Source of the DNA: Acidimicrobiia bacterium
Lineage (GTDB): Bacteria > Actinomycetota > Acidimicrobiia > Acidimicrobiales > Bin134
Length of the DNA: 64,000 nucleotides
NCBI GenBank assembly: GCA_022822905.1
Contig: JAJDYE010000029.1
Span: 124,001-188,000 of the forward strand
Direction of reading: 5' to 3'
A program made the translations under genes and the position numbers. Under the pieces are notes generated by a model that had not been told where the DNA came from, did not search any database, and saw only the letters and a program-made list of their open reading frames with translations. Below, piece after piece: positions 25,695-35,576 of this stretch (the first letter of the stretch is position 1; each line of letters begins with the position of its first letter).

Positions 25695-27479
25695 ATGGTC
25701 ACGGTCCAGATCGACAACACCGCGGTAATCGACCCGGCCCAGCAGGCCGACATCGACAAGTTCGAGCGGATGCTGGCTCGCTACAAGGCCGGGGAGATCC
25801 CTGAAGACGTCATGCGGGTGTTCCGCCTGAACAACGGCATCTACGGCCAGCGCCAGGGCGGCACCAACCAGATGGTGCGGGTCAAGATCCCCGCCGGCAT
25901 CATCTATCCCGAGCATTTCGAGGCCTTGGCCCACATCGCCCGGACCTATTCCCGGGGCTGGGGCCACATCACCACTCGCCAGAACATCCAATTCCACTAT
26001 GTGGACATCGAAGACGTCCCCGACGTCATGCGGGTTCTAGCCTCGGTGGGGCTCACTACCCGGGAGGCCTGCGGCGACACCGTCCGCAACGTGCAGGGCT
26101 GCCACCTGGCCGGCGCCTGCCCCCACGAAGTGCTGGACATCACTGCCTGGGCCCGGGCCACCGCACTGCACTTCCTGCGCCACCCCTATGCCCAGCGCCT
26201 GCCCCGCAAGTTCAAGATCAACTTCTCGGGGTGCGCCACCGACTGCGGCCAGGCGATGTTCAACGACGTAGGCGTAATAGCCGCTACCCGCGAGGTGGAC
26301 GGCGGCGTGGAGGCCGGGTTCCGGGTGTACGTGGCCGGCGGCTTGGGGGCCAACCCCCATCCGGCTCTGGCCCTGGAGGAGTTCACCTCCCGCGAGGATC
26401 TGCTCCCCACCATCGAGGCCTGCCTGCGGGTGTTCGACCACGACGGCTACCGGGACAACAAGCTCCGAGCCCGTATGAAGTGGCTGGTAGAGAAGCTGGG
26501 CTTCGAAGAGCTCCAGCGCCGCATCTTCCGGGAGCGCAAGTTCCTGCTGGCCTCCTCCAGCTGGCCCGGCGGGATCCCCGATTTGGTGAGGGTCCACGGC
26601 GACGCCCCCGCCGGCCGCCATGCCGAGGTGGAGGCCACCCCGGTGGGCCAAGGGGTTCCGGTGTCCATCGGCGGCCGGGCACCCTACGAGAAGTGGGAGC
26701 AGGCCAATGTGGTGCGGGGCGCGGCCAAGGGCACGGTGTCGGCTTATGCCTGGGCTCGGCTGGGCGACATCACCGCCGACCAATTCGACTCCCTGGCCGA
26801 CATCCAGCGGGAGCTGGGTGCAGAGTGCCGGGTGACCAATCGCCAGAACATCGTTTTCCGCGACTTGAGCGAGCACCAGCTGCCCCGGCTCTTCGAGGCG
26901 CTGTCGGCCATCGGCATGGCCGAGGCCGGTGCCGAACTGCTGCGCGACGTGGTGGCCTGCCCCGGCGCCGACACCTGCAACCTGGCCGTCACCCAATCGC
27001 GGGGGTTGGCCGACGCCATCGGCAATCGCCTAGACGAAGAGGGCTTGGCCGAGGTGGGCGGTTTGAGGATCAACATCTCCGGCTGCACCAACTCGTGCGG
27101 CCAGCACCACGCTTCCGACATCGGGTTCTTCGGGGCTGAACGCCGGGCTCACGGCCGCTCTGCGCCGGGCTACCAGATGCTGCTCGGTGGCTATGTGGGC
27201 GACTCGCAGATCCACTTCGGCACCAAGGCCCTGCGTCTTCCCGCCCGCAATGCTCCCGAAGCGGTGGTGCGGGTGGTGCGCCAATTCACCGCCGAGAGGG
27301 AGGCCGGCGAAGAGTTCCGCCACTGGTTGGAGCGCAAGGGCGGGTCTCGAGAGGTGGGCAAGACGCTCGCCGACCTGGACGAGTTCCCCGCCCCTGAGGT
27401 CGGCCCCGACTACTTCGTCGATTACGACGAGACCGGCCCCTATGAAGCCGTGATCGGCGACTCTGAATGCGCAACCTGA
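25695..27479 (+). CDS. sir: Assimilatory sulfite (nitrite/sulfite) reductase, sirohaem/4Fe-4S
   Basis: GWGHITTRQNIQFHYV, FKINFSGCATDCGQ, VVACPGADTCNLAVTQSRGLADAIG, RINISGCTNSCGQHHASDIGFFG; followed by cysH. Confidence 0.9.
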   Translation: MVTVQIDNTAVIDPAQQADIDKFERMLARYKAGEIPEDVMRVFRLNNGIYGQRQGGTNQMVRVKIPAGIIYPEHFEALAHIARTYSRGWGHITTRQNIQFHYVDIEDVPDVMRVLASVGLTTREACGDTVRNVQGCHLAGACPHEVLDITAWARATALHFLRHPYAQRLPRKFKINFSGCATDCGQAMFNDVGVIAATREVDGGVEAGFRVYVAGGLGANPHPALALEEFTSREDLLPTIEACLRVFDHDGYRDNKLRARMKWLVEKLGFEELQRRIFRERKFLLASSSWPGGIPDLVRVHGDAPAGRHAEVEATPVGQGVPVSIGGRAPYEKWEQANVVRGAAKGTVSAYAWARLGDITADQFDSLADIQRELGAECRVTNRQNIVFRDLSEHQLPRLFEALSAIGMAEAGAELLRDVVACPGADTCNLAVTQSRGLADAIGNRLDEEGLAEVGGLRINISGCTNSCGQHHASDIGFFGAERRAHGRSAPGYQMLLGGYVGDSQIHFGTKALRLPARNAPEAVVRVVRQFTAEREAGEEFRHWLERKGGSREVGKTLADLDEFPAPEVGPDYFVDYDETGPYEAVIGDSECAT

Positions 27480-27529
27480 GACGCTCTGCAACTTTCATTC
27501 CGATCGGCGACTCTGAATGCGCAACCTGA
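27452..27529 (+). repeat. 50-bp-period tandem duplication (perfect 28-mer GATCGGCGACTCTGAATGCGCAACCTGA x2) at the sir/cysH junction
   Basis: Copies at 27452-27479 (sir stop) and 27502-27529 (cysH start). Confidence 0.98.
27467..27529 (+). CDS. Candidate micro-ORF (20 aa, MRNLRRSATFIPIGDSECAT) bridging sir and cysH
   Basis: Overlaps sir stop by 13 nt and cysH start by 13 nt; created by the 50-bp duplication. Confidence 0.35.
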   Translation: MRNLRRSATFIPIGDSECAT

Positions 27530-28191
27530 CCGTACCGTCGTTCACCGACAAAGAGTTGGCTGCTCTCAACGAAGATTTCGAGCACCTGCCTGCGGAAAAG
27601 GTCATCCAGTGGGGCGTGGACAACTTCTCGCCCCACCTGGCGCTGGCCGCATCGATGACCGACGCGGTGATGATCGACTTGGCCGTGAAAGTGGACCCCG
27701 CCATCGAGGTGGTGTTCATCGACACCGGCTTCCACTTCCCCGAGACGCTGGAGACGGTGGAGCGGGTGCGCCGCCACTACGGCTTGAACCTGCGGCTGAT
27801 GACTGTGGCCCGCCATGACCCCGATCTCTGGAACATGGACCCAGAGAACTGCTGCTCGGCGGTCAAGGCCGGACAGCTCGACCGGGCGCTGGCCGGCAAA
27901 TCAGCGTGGATGAGCGGCCTTCGCCGGGTGGAGGCCGTCACCCGGGCATCGGCCCCCATCGTGGTGCGCGACTTGCGGGGTCTGGTGAAGCTGAACCCCA
28001 TCGCCACCTGGACCGACGAGCAGGTGAACGACTACATGGCCGAGCACCGGGTGCCGTTCAATCCTCTGTTGGAGCGGGGCTATCCCTCAATCGGCTGCAT
28101 GCCCTGCACCAAACCAGTGGCCCCCGGCAACGACCCCCGCTCCGGCCGCTGGGCTGGCACCGACAAAACCGAGTGCGGCCTGCACGATTAG
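27517..28191 (+). CDS. cysH: Assimilatory adenylyl-sulfate (APS)/PAPS reductase; Cys motifs favour the 4Fe-4S APS type
   Basis: VFIDTGFHFPETLETVERV, MDPENCCSAVKAGQLDRAL, GYPSIGCMPCTKPV, TDKTECGLH. Confidence 0.92.
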   Translation: MRNLTVPSFTDKELAALNEDFEHLPAEKVIQWGVDNFSPHLALAASMTDAVMIDLAVKVDPAIEVVFIDTGFHFPETLETVERVRRHYGLNLRLMTVARHDPDLWNMDPENCCSAVKAGQLDRALAGKSAWMSGLRRVEAVTRASAPIVVRDLRGLVKLNPIATWTDEQVNDYMAEHRVPFNPLLERGYPSIGCMPCTKPVAPGNDPRSGRWAGTDKTECGLHD

Positions 28192-28251
28192 GCGCTTTCG
28201 GCCTCTCGATTGAAGTCATCTTCATCCCGGCCACCGCGTAGGGTGTCCGCC

Positions 28252-29019
28252 ATGTCTGCTTTGGATATGTCGCCGAATACCGGGGTCGTGGTCACTGGAG
28301 GGGGGTCCGGAATAGGTCGAGCCTGTGCTCGCTCCCTTGCCGAGGTTGGACGACCGGTGTCGCTGTGGGACCTCAACGGCGAGGGGGCGGCCGAAGCGGC
28401 GGCCTCCATCTCAGCCGACTGCGGGGTGGCAACCCACTCGGTTGGCTTGGACGTGACCGACAGCGCGGCGGTGGCTGTCGCGGTGACCTCCGCCCGGGAG
28501 GCGCTGGGCAGCATCGGAGGCCTGGTCCATGCTGCTGGCATCGTGACCGCCATGGACATCGACCATCTCACTGAAGAGATCTGGGACTCGGTGCTAGGGG
28601 TGAACTTGCGGGCCGAGGTGTTCGTGGCCAAGGCCCTGTTGGGCGACCTGCGCAGCCATGAGGGGTCGGCCATTGTGGGAATCGGCTCCATCATGTCGGT
28701 GGTGGGCAATGCGACCATCCCGTCGTATACCTCCTCCAAACACGGCGTGGTCGGGCTCACCAAGTCGCTGGCCAACCACCTCGGCCCCGACGGCATCCGG
28801 GTGAACGCCGTGTGCCCCGGCTACATCGAAACCGCGATGACGGCCCCGATGATGGCCGACCCCCCGAGCAAAGCCGCCTGCGTGGACAAGTCCCCGCTCG
28901 GCCGGGTGGGCGCCCCCGAAGACATCGCCAAGGCGGTTCGCTTCCTGATGTCGGATGAGGCTGGCTTCGTCACCGGCACCACCCTCATCGTCGACGGGGG
29001 CGTCACCAGCCACGACTGA
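28252..29019 (+). CDS. SDR family oxidoreductase
   Basis: [20 protein letters not shown]-x3-K (YTSSKHG), [12 protein letters not shown]. Confidence 0.9.
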   Translation: MSALDMSPNTGVVVTGGGSGIGRACARSLAEVGRPVSLWDLNGEGAAEAAASISADCGVATHSVGLDVTDSAAVAVAVTSAREALGSIGGLVHAAGIVTAMDIDHLTEEIWDSVLGVNLRAEVFVAKALLGDLRSHEGSAIVGIGSIMSVVGNATIPSYTSSKHGVVGLTKSLANHLGPDGIRVNAVCPGYIETAMTAPMMADPPSKAACVDKSPLGRVGAPEDIAKAVRFLMSDEAGFVTGTTLIVDGGVTSHD

Positions 29020-29032
29020 GACTGCGTCCCCA

Positions 29033-30679
29033 ATGGAAAGGGCAATGCTGTCATCGGCTCTGGGGCCGACTGATATACCGCTGTTGGAGGAGACCATCTC
29101 GGCCAACTTGGCCCGCACCGTGGCAGAGCACGGCGACCATGAAGCGCTGGTGTCGGTTGAGCAGGGGCTGCGCTACACCTACCGAGAGTTCGCCGACGCG
29201 GTCGACGAGGTGGCCGCCGGGCTGATGGCCGTGGGCGTGCAGGTGGGCGACCGGGTGGGGATCTGGAGCCCGAACTCGGCCGAGTGGGTACTGGTGCAAT
29301 ACGCCACCGCCCGCATTGGAGCCATCTTGGTGACCATAAATCCGGCCTATCGGGTTGCCGAGTTGGAGTATGTGCTCAACCAATCGGGCATCAGTGTGCT
29401 GGTGACGGCGGAGTCGTTCTCCCACAGCGACTACCGGCGCATGATCGAGGAGGTGTGGGACCGGGTACCCGCTCAGCAAGTGGTTTATCTCCAGACCTCT
29501 GATTGGGAGGACTTGTTGGATGCTGGAGCGGTGATATCCGCCGACCAGCTTGAGGAGCGCGCCGCGGGCCTTCGCCCAGACGACGCCATCAACATCCAGT
29601 ACACCAGCGGGACCACAGGTTTTCCCAAAGGGGCCACGCTGAGCCATAGCAACATTTTGAACAATGGCTTCTTCGTGGGCGAGGCCTGTGGTTATACCCC
29701 CGCCGACCGGGTGTGCATTCCGGTGCCCTTCTACCACTGCTTCGGCATGGTGCTGGGCAACCTGGCCTGCACCACCCACGGGGCGGCCATGGTGGTGCCC
29801 GCGGCCGGGTTCGACGCCTCAGCCGTGCTGCGGGCCTGCGAGGCGGAGCGCTGCACCAGCCTCTACGGGGTGCCGACCATGTTCATCGCCGAGCTGGGCG
29901 AACCCGACCTTGACCGCTACGACCTGTCGTCGCTGCGCACCGGGATCATGGCCGGCTCACCGTGCCCCGTGGAGGTGATGAAGCAGGTGGTAGACCGCAT
30001 GAACATGGCTGAGGTGACCATCGCCTACGGCATGACCGAGACGTCGCCGGTTTCCACCCAAACGTCGGTCGACGACTCCCTCGACAAGCGGGTGGCCACC
30101 GTGGGCCGGGCGCACCCCCACGTGGAGGTCCGCATCGTCGACCCCGACACCGGCGAGACCGTTACTCGGGGTGCGGCTGGCGAGTTCATGACCCGGGGCT
30201 ATTCGGTGATGCTGGGCTACTGGGACGACGAGGCCCGCACCACCGAGGCCGTCGACGAAGAAGGCTGGATGCACACCGGCGACCTCGCGGTGATGGACGA
30301 CGACGGGTATATCAACATCGTGGGGCGCATCAAGGACATGATCATCCGCGGCGGCGAGAACGTGTACCCCCGGGAGATCGAGGAGTACCTCTACCGCCAC
30401 CCCGACGTGGTCGAAGTGCAGGTGATCGGCGTGCCCGACGCCCGATACGGAGAGGAGATCATGGCCTGGGTGCAACTACGGGACGAGGTCTCGTTGGACG
30501 CCGACGACATCAAAGAGTTCTGCCGGGGCCAGATCGCCCACTACAAAGTCCCCCGCTACGTGAAGTTCACCGACGAGTTCCCGATGACCATCACCGGCAA
30601 GATCCAGAAGTACCTCATGCGGGAGAGGTCGGTGGAAGAGCTCGGTTTGGGAGAGGCGGCCAAGGAGCGGCACGCTTGA
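29033..30679 (+). CDS. AMP-binding fatty-acyl-CoA synthetase family protein
   Basis: [69 protein letters not shown]. Confidence 0.92.
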   Translation: MERAMLSSALGPTDIPLLEETISANLARTVAEHGDHEALVSVEQGLRYTYREFADAVDEVAAGLMAVGVQVGDRVGIWSPNSAEWVLVQYATARIGAILVTINPAYRVAELEYVLNQSGISVLVTAESFSHSDYRRMIEEVWDRVPAQQVVYLQTSDWEDLLDAGAVISADQLEERAAGLRPDDAINIQYTSGTTGFPKGATLSHSNILNNGFFVGEACGYTPADRVCIPVPFYHCFGMVLGNLACTTHGAAMVVPAAGFDASAVLRACEAERCTSLYGVPTMFIAELGEPDLDRYDLSSLRTGIMAGSPCPVEVMKQVVDRMNMAEVTIAYGMTETSPVSTQTSVDDSLDKRVATVGRAHPHVEVRIVDPDTGETVTRGAAGEFMTRGYSVMLGYWDDEARTTEAVDEEGWMHTGDLAVMDDDGYINIVGRIKDMIIRGGENVYPREIEEYLYRHPDVVEVQVIGVPDARYGEEIMAWVQLRDEVSLDADDIKEFCRGQIAHYKVPRYVKFTDEFPMTITGKIQKYLMRERSVEELGLGEAAKERHA

Positions 30680-30683
30680 TGGC

Positions 30684-31949
30684 GTGGGCAAGCAAGTAGG
30701 CACAGCCATAGAACTAGCCGGCCACCTAGAGCGCCCGGACTGGGTGCGGCGGATAAACCTGTTTGGAATCGCAGTGGGCGATCCGGCCCGCCTCGTGAGC
30801 TTGGATGCCGACGAGATGCTGGCGGTGGCTGTTGAGTCAGTAGGGCTGTCGGACTTCGGCGACGAGCCGGGCTGGGAGGCCGGGTACCGGGCACTGTGCG
30901 GTGCGCTTGATGAGAATGCCCAGCTGAATGTGGTGGGGCGGCTCAGCGCCCGGGGGGAGATCATCCGCAACCTGCAAAACCGGCTGCGTCTCGTGCACTA
31001 CTGGCAGGCCAATCCTGAAGCCCTCGCGGCTGAAGTTTCCACGCCGGTGTTCGTCTCCGGTCCGCCTCGCACCGGGACCACGATCTTGCTGGAGTTGCTG
31101 GCGCTGGATCCCAACTTGCGGGGTGTGCGGGGACATGAGGCCCACTTCCCGCTGGGCACGCTGCCGGGAACCGGGGCCGACCCGCTGGCATGCAGCGAGC
31201 CCGAGCAGGAGTTCTGGGCCGACATCCAGCCCGAGTTCATGACCATGCACGAGCTGCGCGGCGACCTGCCGGTGGAGTGCATCCACTTCTGCCAACCCGA
31301 GTTCCGCAGCTGGCACTGGCCGATGATGCACGCCATCGGCGATCTTGCCGAACGGGGGGTGCCCGCCGACTTTGACGCGGTGTACCGGTGGCACAAGAAC
31401 TTCCTGCAAACCTTGCAGCACGTCGACGGCGCTCCGGCTCAGTTCCTGTTGAAGTCGCCCGCCCACATGGGAACGCTCCCGGACCTGTTTGCCGCCTACC
31501 CCAATGCTCGGGTGATCCTCACCCACCGCGACCCGGTCAGATTCGTTGGGTCGGTGGCCAACATCACCACCACCATGCATTGGATGCGAAGCGACGCGGT
31601 GACCCCAAGCGAGAACGGGCCGATCATGTTGTTCGTCTACCAGATGATGATGGGCATGGTGATGGGCCAGCGGGCTTCGGGGGAGGTCCCCGACGACCAG
31701 ATCGCCGATCTGCTATTCCGCGACCTGATGAGCGACCCGGTTGCCGCGGTGCAGGCCGCCTATGACCGCCTCGGCTTGGAGTTCTCCGACGTGTTGGCCG
31801 ATGCCATCCCCGCGTACCTAGCTGAGAAACCCAAGGACAAGTTCGGCAAGCACGTCTACGACCCGGTCGCCCTTGGCCTCGACGAGTCCACCATCCGCGC
31901 CGGCTTCGCCGACTACATCACCCACCACAACATCCCCTTGGAAGGCTGA
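30684..31949 (+). CDS. Sulfotransferase family protein
   Basis: VSGPPRTGTTILLELLALDP PAPS-loop-like motif; NARVILTHRDPVRFVGS. Confidence 0.85.
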   Translation: MGKQVGTAIELAGHLERPDWVRRINLFGIAVGDPARLVSLDADEMLAVAVESVGLSDFGDEPGWEAGYRALCGALDENAQLNVVGRLSARGEIIRNLQNRLRLVHYWQANPEALAAEVSTPVFVSGPPRTGTTILLELLALDPNLRGVRGHEAHFPLGTLPGTGADPLACSEPEQEFWADIQPEFMTMHELRGDLPVECIHFCQPEFRSWHWPMMHAIGDLAERGVPADFDAVYRWHKNFLQTLQHVDGAPAQFLLKSPAHMGTLPDLFAAYPNARVILTHRDPVRFVGSVANITTTMHWMRSDAVTPSENGPIMLFVYQMMMGMVMGQRASGEVPDDQIADLLFRDLMSDPVAAVQAAYDRLGLEFSDVLADAIPAYLAEKPKDKFGKHVYDPVALGLDESTIRAGFADYITHHNIPLEG

Positions 31950-31956
31950 GGCGAGC

Positions 31957-32331
31957 ATGGAATCACTGGTCAGGGCGGTCACCCACGTGCAGGTGGCGAT
32001 CCCGGCAGGAGGCGAGGATGAGGCTCCAGTCTTTTATGGCGGCCTGTTGGGGTTGGTTGAAGTCGCCAAGCCGCCCGAGCTGGCCAAGAGGGGCGGGTGC
32101 TGGTTCGAGTTGCCCGAAGGGACTTGCGGGCAGCTGCACTTAGGGGTTGACCCGGACTTTCGGCCGGCCAAGAAGGCCCACGTGGCCTTTGTTGTCTCGG
32201 ATGTGACGAAGCTCGCCGAGACGGCTCGACCTCAGGGTTACGAAGTGCTCGAGGTTCAGGACGACGAAACCGAACAGGTCTACATCTATGACCCGTTTGG
32301 GAACCGCCTAGAGTTCCGCGCCGATGATTGA
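31957..32331 (+). CDS. VOC (glyoxalase-like) family protein
   Basis: VTHVQVAIPAGGEDEAPVFYGGLLGLVEV..., YIYDPFGNRLEFRADD. Confidence 0.85.
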   Translation: MESLVRAVTHVQVAIPAGGEDEAPVFYGGLLGLVEVAKPPELAKRGGCWFELPEGTCGQLHLGVDPDFRPAKKAHVAFVVSDVTKLAETARPQGYEVLEVQDDETEQVYIYDPFGNRLEFRADD

Positions 32332-33520
32332 TGCCGCGCCGCTGGACAACCCGGACACGTTTGTCGCTGGGCTGCCGCTGGAGTTGTTGGCCCAGCTTCG
32401 AGAGGAAGACCCGGTGCACTGGCTCCCCCACCGCCGGGGCGGGGGGCGCTATGTGGTGACCAGCCATCGGTATGTGCGGGAGTTCAATCGGGACTGGCAG
32501 CAGTTCTCCTCTTCGCAGCTGGCTGTTTCGGGGGGCGAGGGTGAGCACCGCGGTCAGGGTGCCATAACCTTGTTGGAGTTCGATCCTCCGGACCACACCG
32601 CGCTGCGGCTGTTGGTGAACCGGGGGTTCACACCTCGGGCCATCCGCCGACTGGAAGACTGCGCCCATCGCATCGCCGGGGAGCTGGTTGATGGTTTCTT
32701 GGCCAACGGCGGGGGCGACGCCGCCGAGATGCTGGCCGCGCAGCTGCCTTTGCAGGTGACCGGGGAGATGTTGGGCATCCCCGTGGCTGACCGGGCCGAC
32801 ATCTTGGCCTGGACCAACACCGCCATCGGAGCGTTCGACCCCGAGATGTGCCCCACGATGGACGATGCCCGGGCGGCCATGGCCAACTTTGCCGCCTACG
32901 GCCAGGCCCACATCTCCCGCCGGAAGGCCGAACCCGGCGACGACGTGTTCAGCAGCCTCGTCCACGCCGAATACGAGGGACGGCGGCTCACTGATGAAGA
33001 GCTGGGCGGATGGTGGCAACTGCTGGTCACCGGCAGCACCGAGACCACCCGCAACCTGTTGAGCAGCGGTTTGATGCTGCTGTTGGACCACCCCGACCAG
33101 GCCGCGGCGCTGGCGGCCGACGAGTCGCTGCTCGACGGGGCCATCGACGAGATGCTGCGGGTGGTGACCCCGGTCATGCACCACCAACGCCGGGTGACGT
33201 CTCCGATGGAGCATGAGAGCGGGGCCAGCTTCGAGCCCGGCCAGATCGTGGATCTGTGGATGACGGCGGCCAACCGCGACCCCGAGGTGTTCGACAACCC
33301 TGACGCCTTCGACATCCGCCGCGACGCCAGCGGCCAATTGTCGCTGGGCTCCGGCGGCCCCCACTACTGCCTGGGCGCCAACCTGGCCCGCACCGAGGCC
33401 CGAGCCTACTTCTCCGCGCTGGCCCCCCACCTTCACCGCCTGGAGCGGTCCGGCCCCGAGGCGCGGCTCCGCACCACCCACTTCAACAGCCTCAAACACC
33501 TGCCGGTGGCGGTGAAATAG
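32324..33520 (+). CDS. Cytochrome P450
   Basis: DPPDHTALRLLVNRGFTPRAI, TGSTETTRNLLSSG, LSLGSGGPHYCLGANLARTEARA. Confidence 0.92.
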   Translation: MIDAAPLDNPDTFVAGLPLELLAQLREEDPVHWLPHRRGGGRYVVTSHRYVREFNRDWQQFSSSQLAVSGGEGEHRGQGAITLLEFDPPDHTALRLLVNRGFTPRAIRRLEDCAHRIAGELVDGFLANGGGDAAEMLAAQLPLQVTGEMLGIPVADRADILAWTNTAIGAFDPEMCPTMDDARAAMANFAAYGQAHISRRKAEPGDDVFSSLVHAEYEGRRLTDEELGGWWQLLVTGSTETTRNLLSSGLMLLLDHPDQAAALAADESLLDGAIDEMLRVVTPVMHHQRRVTSPMEHESGASFEPGQIVDLWMTAANRDPEVFDNPDAFDIRRDASGQLSLGSGGPHYCLGANLARTEARAYFSALAPHLHRLERSGPEARLRTTHFNSLKHLPVAVK

Positions 33521-33573
33521 AAGAGCCGCCCCCTGGATTGCACCTCTTGAGATGGCGGCTGATTTCGCCGGAC

Positions 33574-33605
33574 CATGACATGATCTTCGAAAGGGAGTTG
33601 TCATG
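33574..33605. promoter_or_regulatory. Inverted repeat CATGACA-N18-TGTCATG overlapping the start of the ArsI/CadI-like gene
   Basis: Perfect 7-bp arms, 33574-33580 / 33599-33605. Confidence 0.3.
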
Positions 33606-34034
33606 AGATTGCAGCTTGCGCTGAACGTGTCCAACCTTGATGAAGCCGTGGAGTTCTACTCCCGCCTCTTCGGCGTAGACCCGGCCCGGCGGCGGCCGGG
33701 GTACGCCAACTTCGCCATCGACCAACCGCCCCTCAAACTGGTGTTGTTCGAGGCCGGCCACGAGTGCAGCGACGACGAAGGATGCTTCAACGGCGTTGGC
33801 GGCACAATCAACCACCTCGGGGTAGAAGTCGAGACCACTGAGGAAGTCCTCGACGCCGAACGCCGTCTTAGCGGGTCGGGCCTAGCCACCACCGGGGTTG
33901 ACGACACCCAGTGCTGCTTCGCCGAGAAGACCGAAACCTGGGTCACCGACCCCGACGGCACCGCCTGGGAATGGTACGTCCGCACCGGCGACAGCGAAGT
34001 CCTAGAGAACGTGGTGATCGCCACCCGCAGCTGA
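33603..34034 (+). CDS. ArsI/CadI-like VOC family protein
   Basis: MRLQLALNVSNLDEAVEFYSRLFGVDPARRRPGYANFAIDQPPLKLVL, vicinal CC (TQCCFAEKTETWVTDPDG). Confidence 0.8.
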   Translation: MRLQLALNVSNLDEAVEFYSRLFGVDPARRRPGYANFAIDQPPLKLVLFEAGHECSDDEGCFNGVGGTINHLGVEVETTEEVLDAERRLSGSGLATTGVDDTQCCFAEKTETWVTDPDGTAWEWYVRTGDSEVLENVVIATRS

Positions 34035-34046
34035 AACTGGGCCGTT

Positions 34047-35507
34047 TCACACGAGGTTTTCTACGAAGCCTTCTAGTTGGCGGAGGTTGCGGACTTCGAA
34101 GACTCCGTCGCAGTGGACGCCGTATTCGGAGACGATGGAGTCGCCGGTGTCCCAGTAGGCGCCGGGTTCGGGGTTTAGCCAGAAGACTTTGCGGGCCCGG
34201 TGCTCGATCTCTTTGAGGATCCAGGCCTGGGAGGCGTGGTAGTTGTTGCGGGCGTCGCCCAGGATCATCACCGTGGTCTTGGGACCGACGTCTTTCCCGT
34301 AGCGCTCCCAGAACACCTCGAAGGCGTGGCCGTAGTCGGAGTGGCCGTCCACCCACACCACGTCGGCCTCAGCGTTGACTCGGTGGACGGCCTCGCCGAT
34401 GTCGTCCACCCCCTCGAAGAAGCTGGTCACCTCGTCGAGGCCGTCTATGAACACAAATGAGCGCACCTTGGAGAACTGGTTGCTGATGGCGTACACCAGA
34501 TGGAGGGTGAACCGGGCGAAGGCGGCCACTGACCCGCTCACGTCGGCCACCACCATGATCTCGGGCTTGGCCGGACGGGGATAGCGGAACTTGGGCTCGG
34601 CGGGCACCCCGCCGTAGGAGAGCGAGTGGCGCATGGTGTTGCGGAAATCCAACGGGCCCTTGCGGCCGTGGCGCCGCTTGCGGGCCAGCCGCACAGCCAG
34701 TTTGCGGGTGAGCGGGTAGATGGCCCGGCGAAGGGCCATCATCTCCTCCCGGCTGGCGTGCATGAAGTCCACGTCTTCGGGCAGGGGCTTGCGGAGCGTT
34801 TTGGCCATGGCCTCCACTCCCCGGTCGGCCACCAGCCGGCGGCGGATCTCGGCCTCCACCTCCTTGCGGAGCTGGTCTACGCGAGCCTCGAACTCGTCAC
34901 GCTCCAGCCGCTCCTCCAGGGGAGTGAGGTCGCCGGGGGCGTCCTGGCGGGCCTGGTCCATCAAGCGCTCCAGAACCCCGTCGAGGTCGAGGTTTCGCAG
35001 CGTGCGATATAGGTAGTAGGTGCCGCCTACCGGCCGGCCGGGCTCCATGCCGGCGTAGCGCTGCACCGCTTGGCGGGCGATGGCCCGCATGAGGGCGTCG
35101 TCGCCCCGCATCAGCGCTTGAAACAGCATCTCGGCCAGCTGCTCGGCCGACATGGCCTCGCCGCCACCCCCACCCTGGCGGCGCTGCTGGCCGTCCATGC
35201 CGTCGACGAAGTCGGACAGGTCCATGCCTTCGGGCCACTCGCCATCGATGAGGTCGTATTCGGCCCCCCGCAGCGAGAAGTACACCTCGAACACCGTCTC
35301 GAAGGCTCGCCAGTGGGCGTGGTTCTTCACCAGGGTGGCGGCCAACGCGTACTTGAACGCATCCCGGTCTTCAATGGGGATGTGCTGGATTGCCTCCATG
35401 GCGTCCAGGTTCTCGGTGAGACTGACCGGCAGCCCCGCGGCCCGCAGCTCGGAGATGAACCCGGCCAGAAGCGCCAGCAGCGGGGAGGTGGCGGGCTCGA
35501 CCTTCAT
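34047..35507 (-). CDS. VWA domain-containing CoxE-like protein
   Basis: MVVADVSGSVAAFARFTLHLVYAISNQF, RNTMRHSLSYGGVPAEPKFR; paired with a MoxR ATPase. Confidence 0.85.
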   Translation of the reverse strand: MKVEPATSPLLALLAGFISELRAAGLPVSLTENLDAMEAIQHIPIEDRDAFKYALAATLVKNHAHWRAFETVFEVYFSLRGAEYDLIDGEWPEGMDLSDFVDGMDGQQRRQGGGGGEAMSAEQLAEMLFQALMRGDDALMRAIARQAVQRYAGMEPGRPVGGTYYLYRTLRNLDLDGVLERLMDQARQDAPGDLTPLEERLERDEFEARVDQLRKEVEAEIRRRLVADRGVEAMAKTLRKPLPEDVDFMHASREEMMALRRAIYPLTRKLAVRLARKRRHGRKGPLDFRNTMRHSLSYGGVPAEPKFRYPRPAKPEIMVVADVSGSVAAFARFTLHLVYAISNQFSKVRSFVFIDGLDEVTSFFEGVDDIGEAVHRVNAEADVVWVDGHSDYGHAFEVFWERYGKDVGPKTTVMILGDARNNYHASQAWILKEIEHRARKVFWLNPEPGAYWDTGDSIVSEYGVHCDGVFEVRNLRQLEGFVENLV

Positions 35508-35576
35508 GGCAGGCTCAGGGCTGAACCGTAAAGGGCTTGCCAGTGAGGCCAGTGACCTTGCGTCTAACCCGGAGGA

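Noticed and set aside
27452-27529. Transposon target-site duplication
   Set aside because: Copies are tandem with only 22 bp between them and no inserted element; slippage or unequal recombination is simpler.
31979-33634. 551-aa minus-strand ORF over VOC and P450 genes
   Set aside because: Antisense shadow of two clear genes; low-complexity composition.
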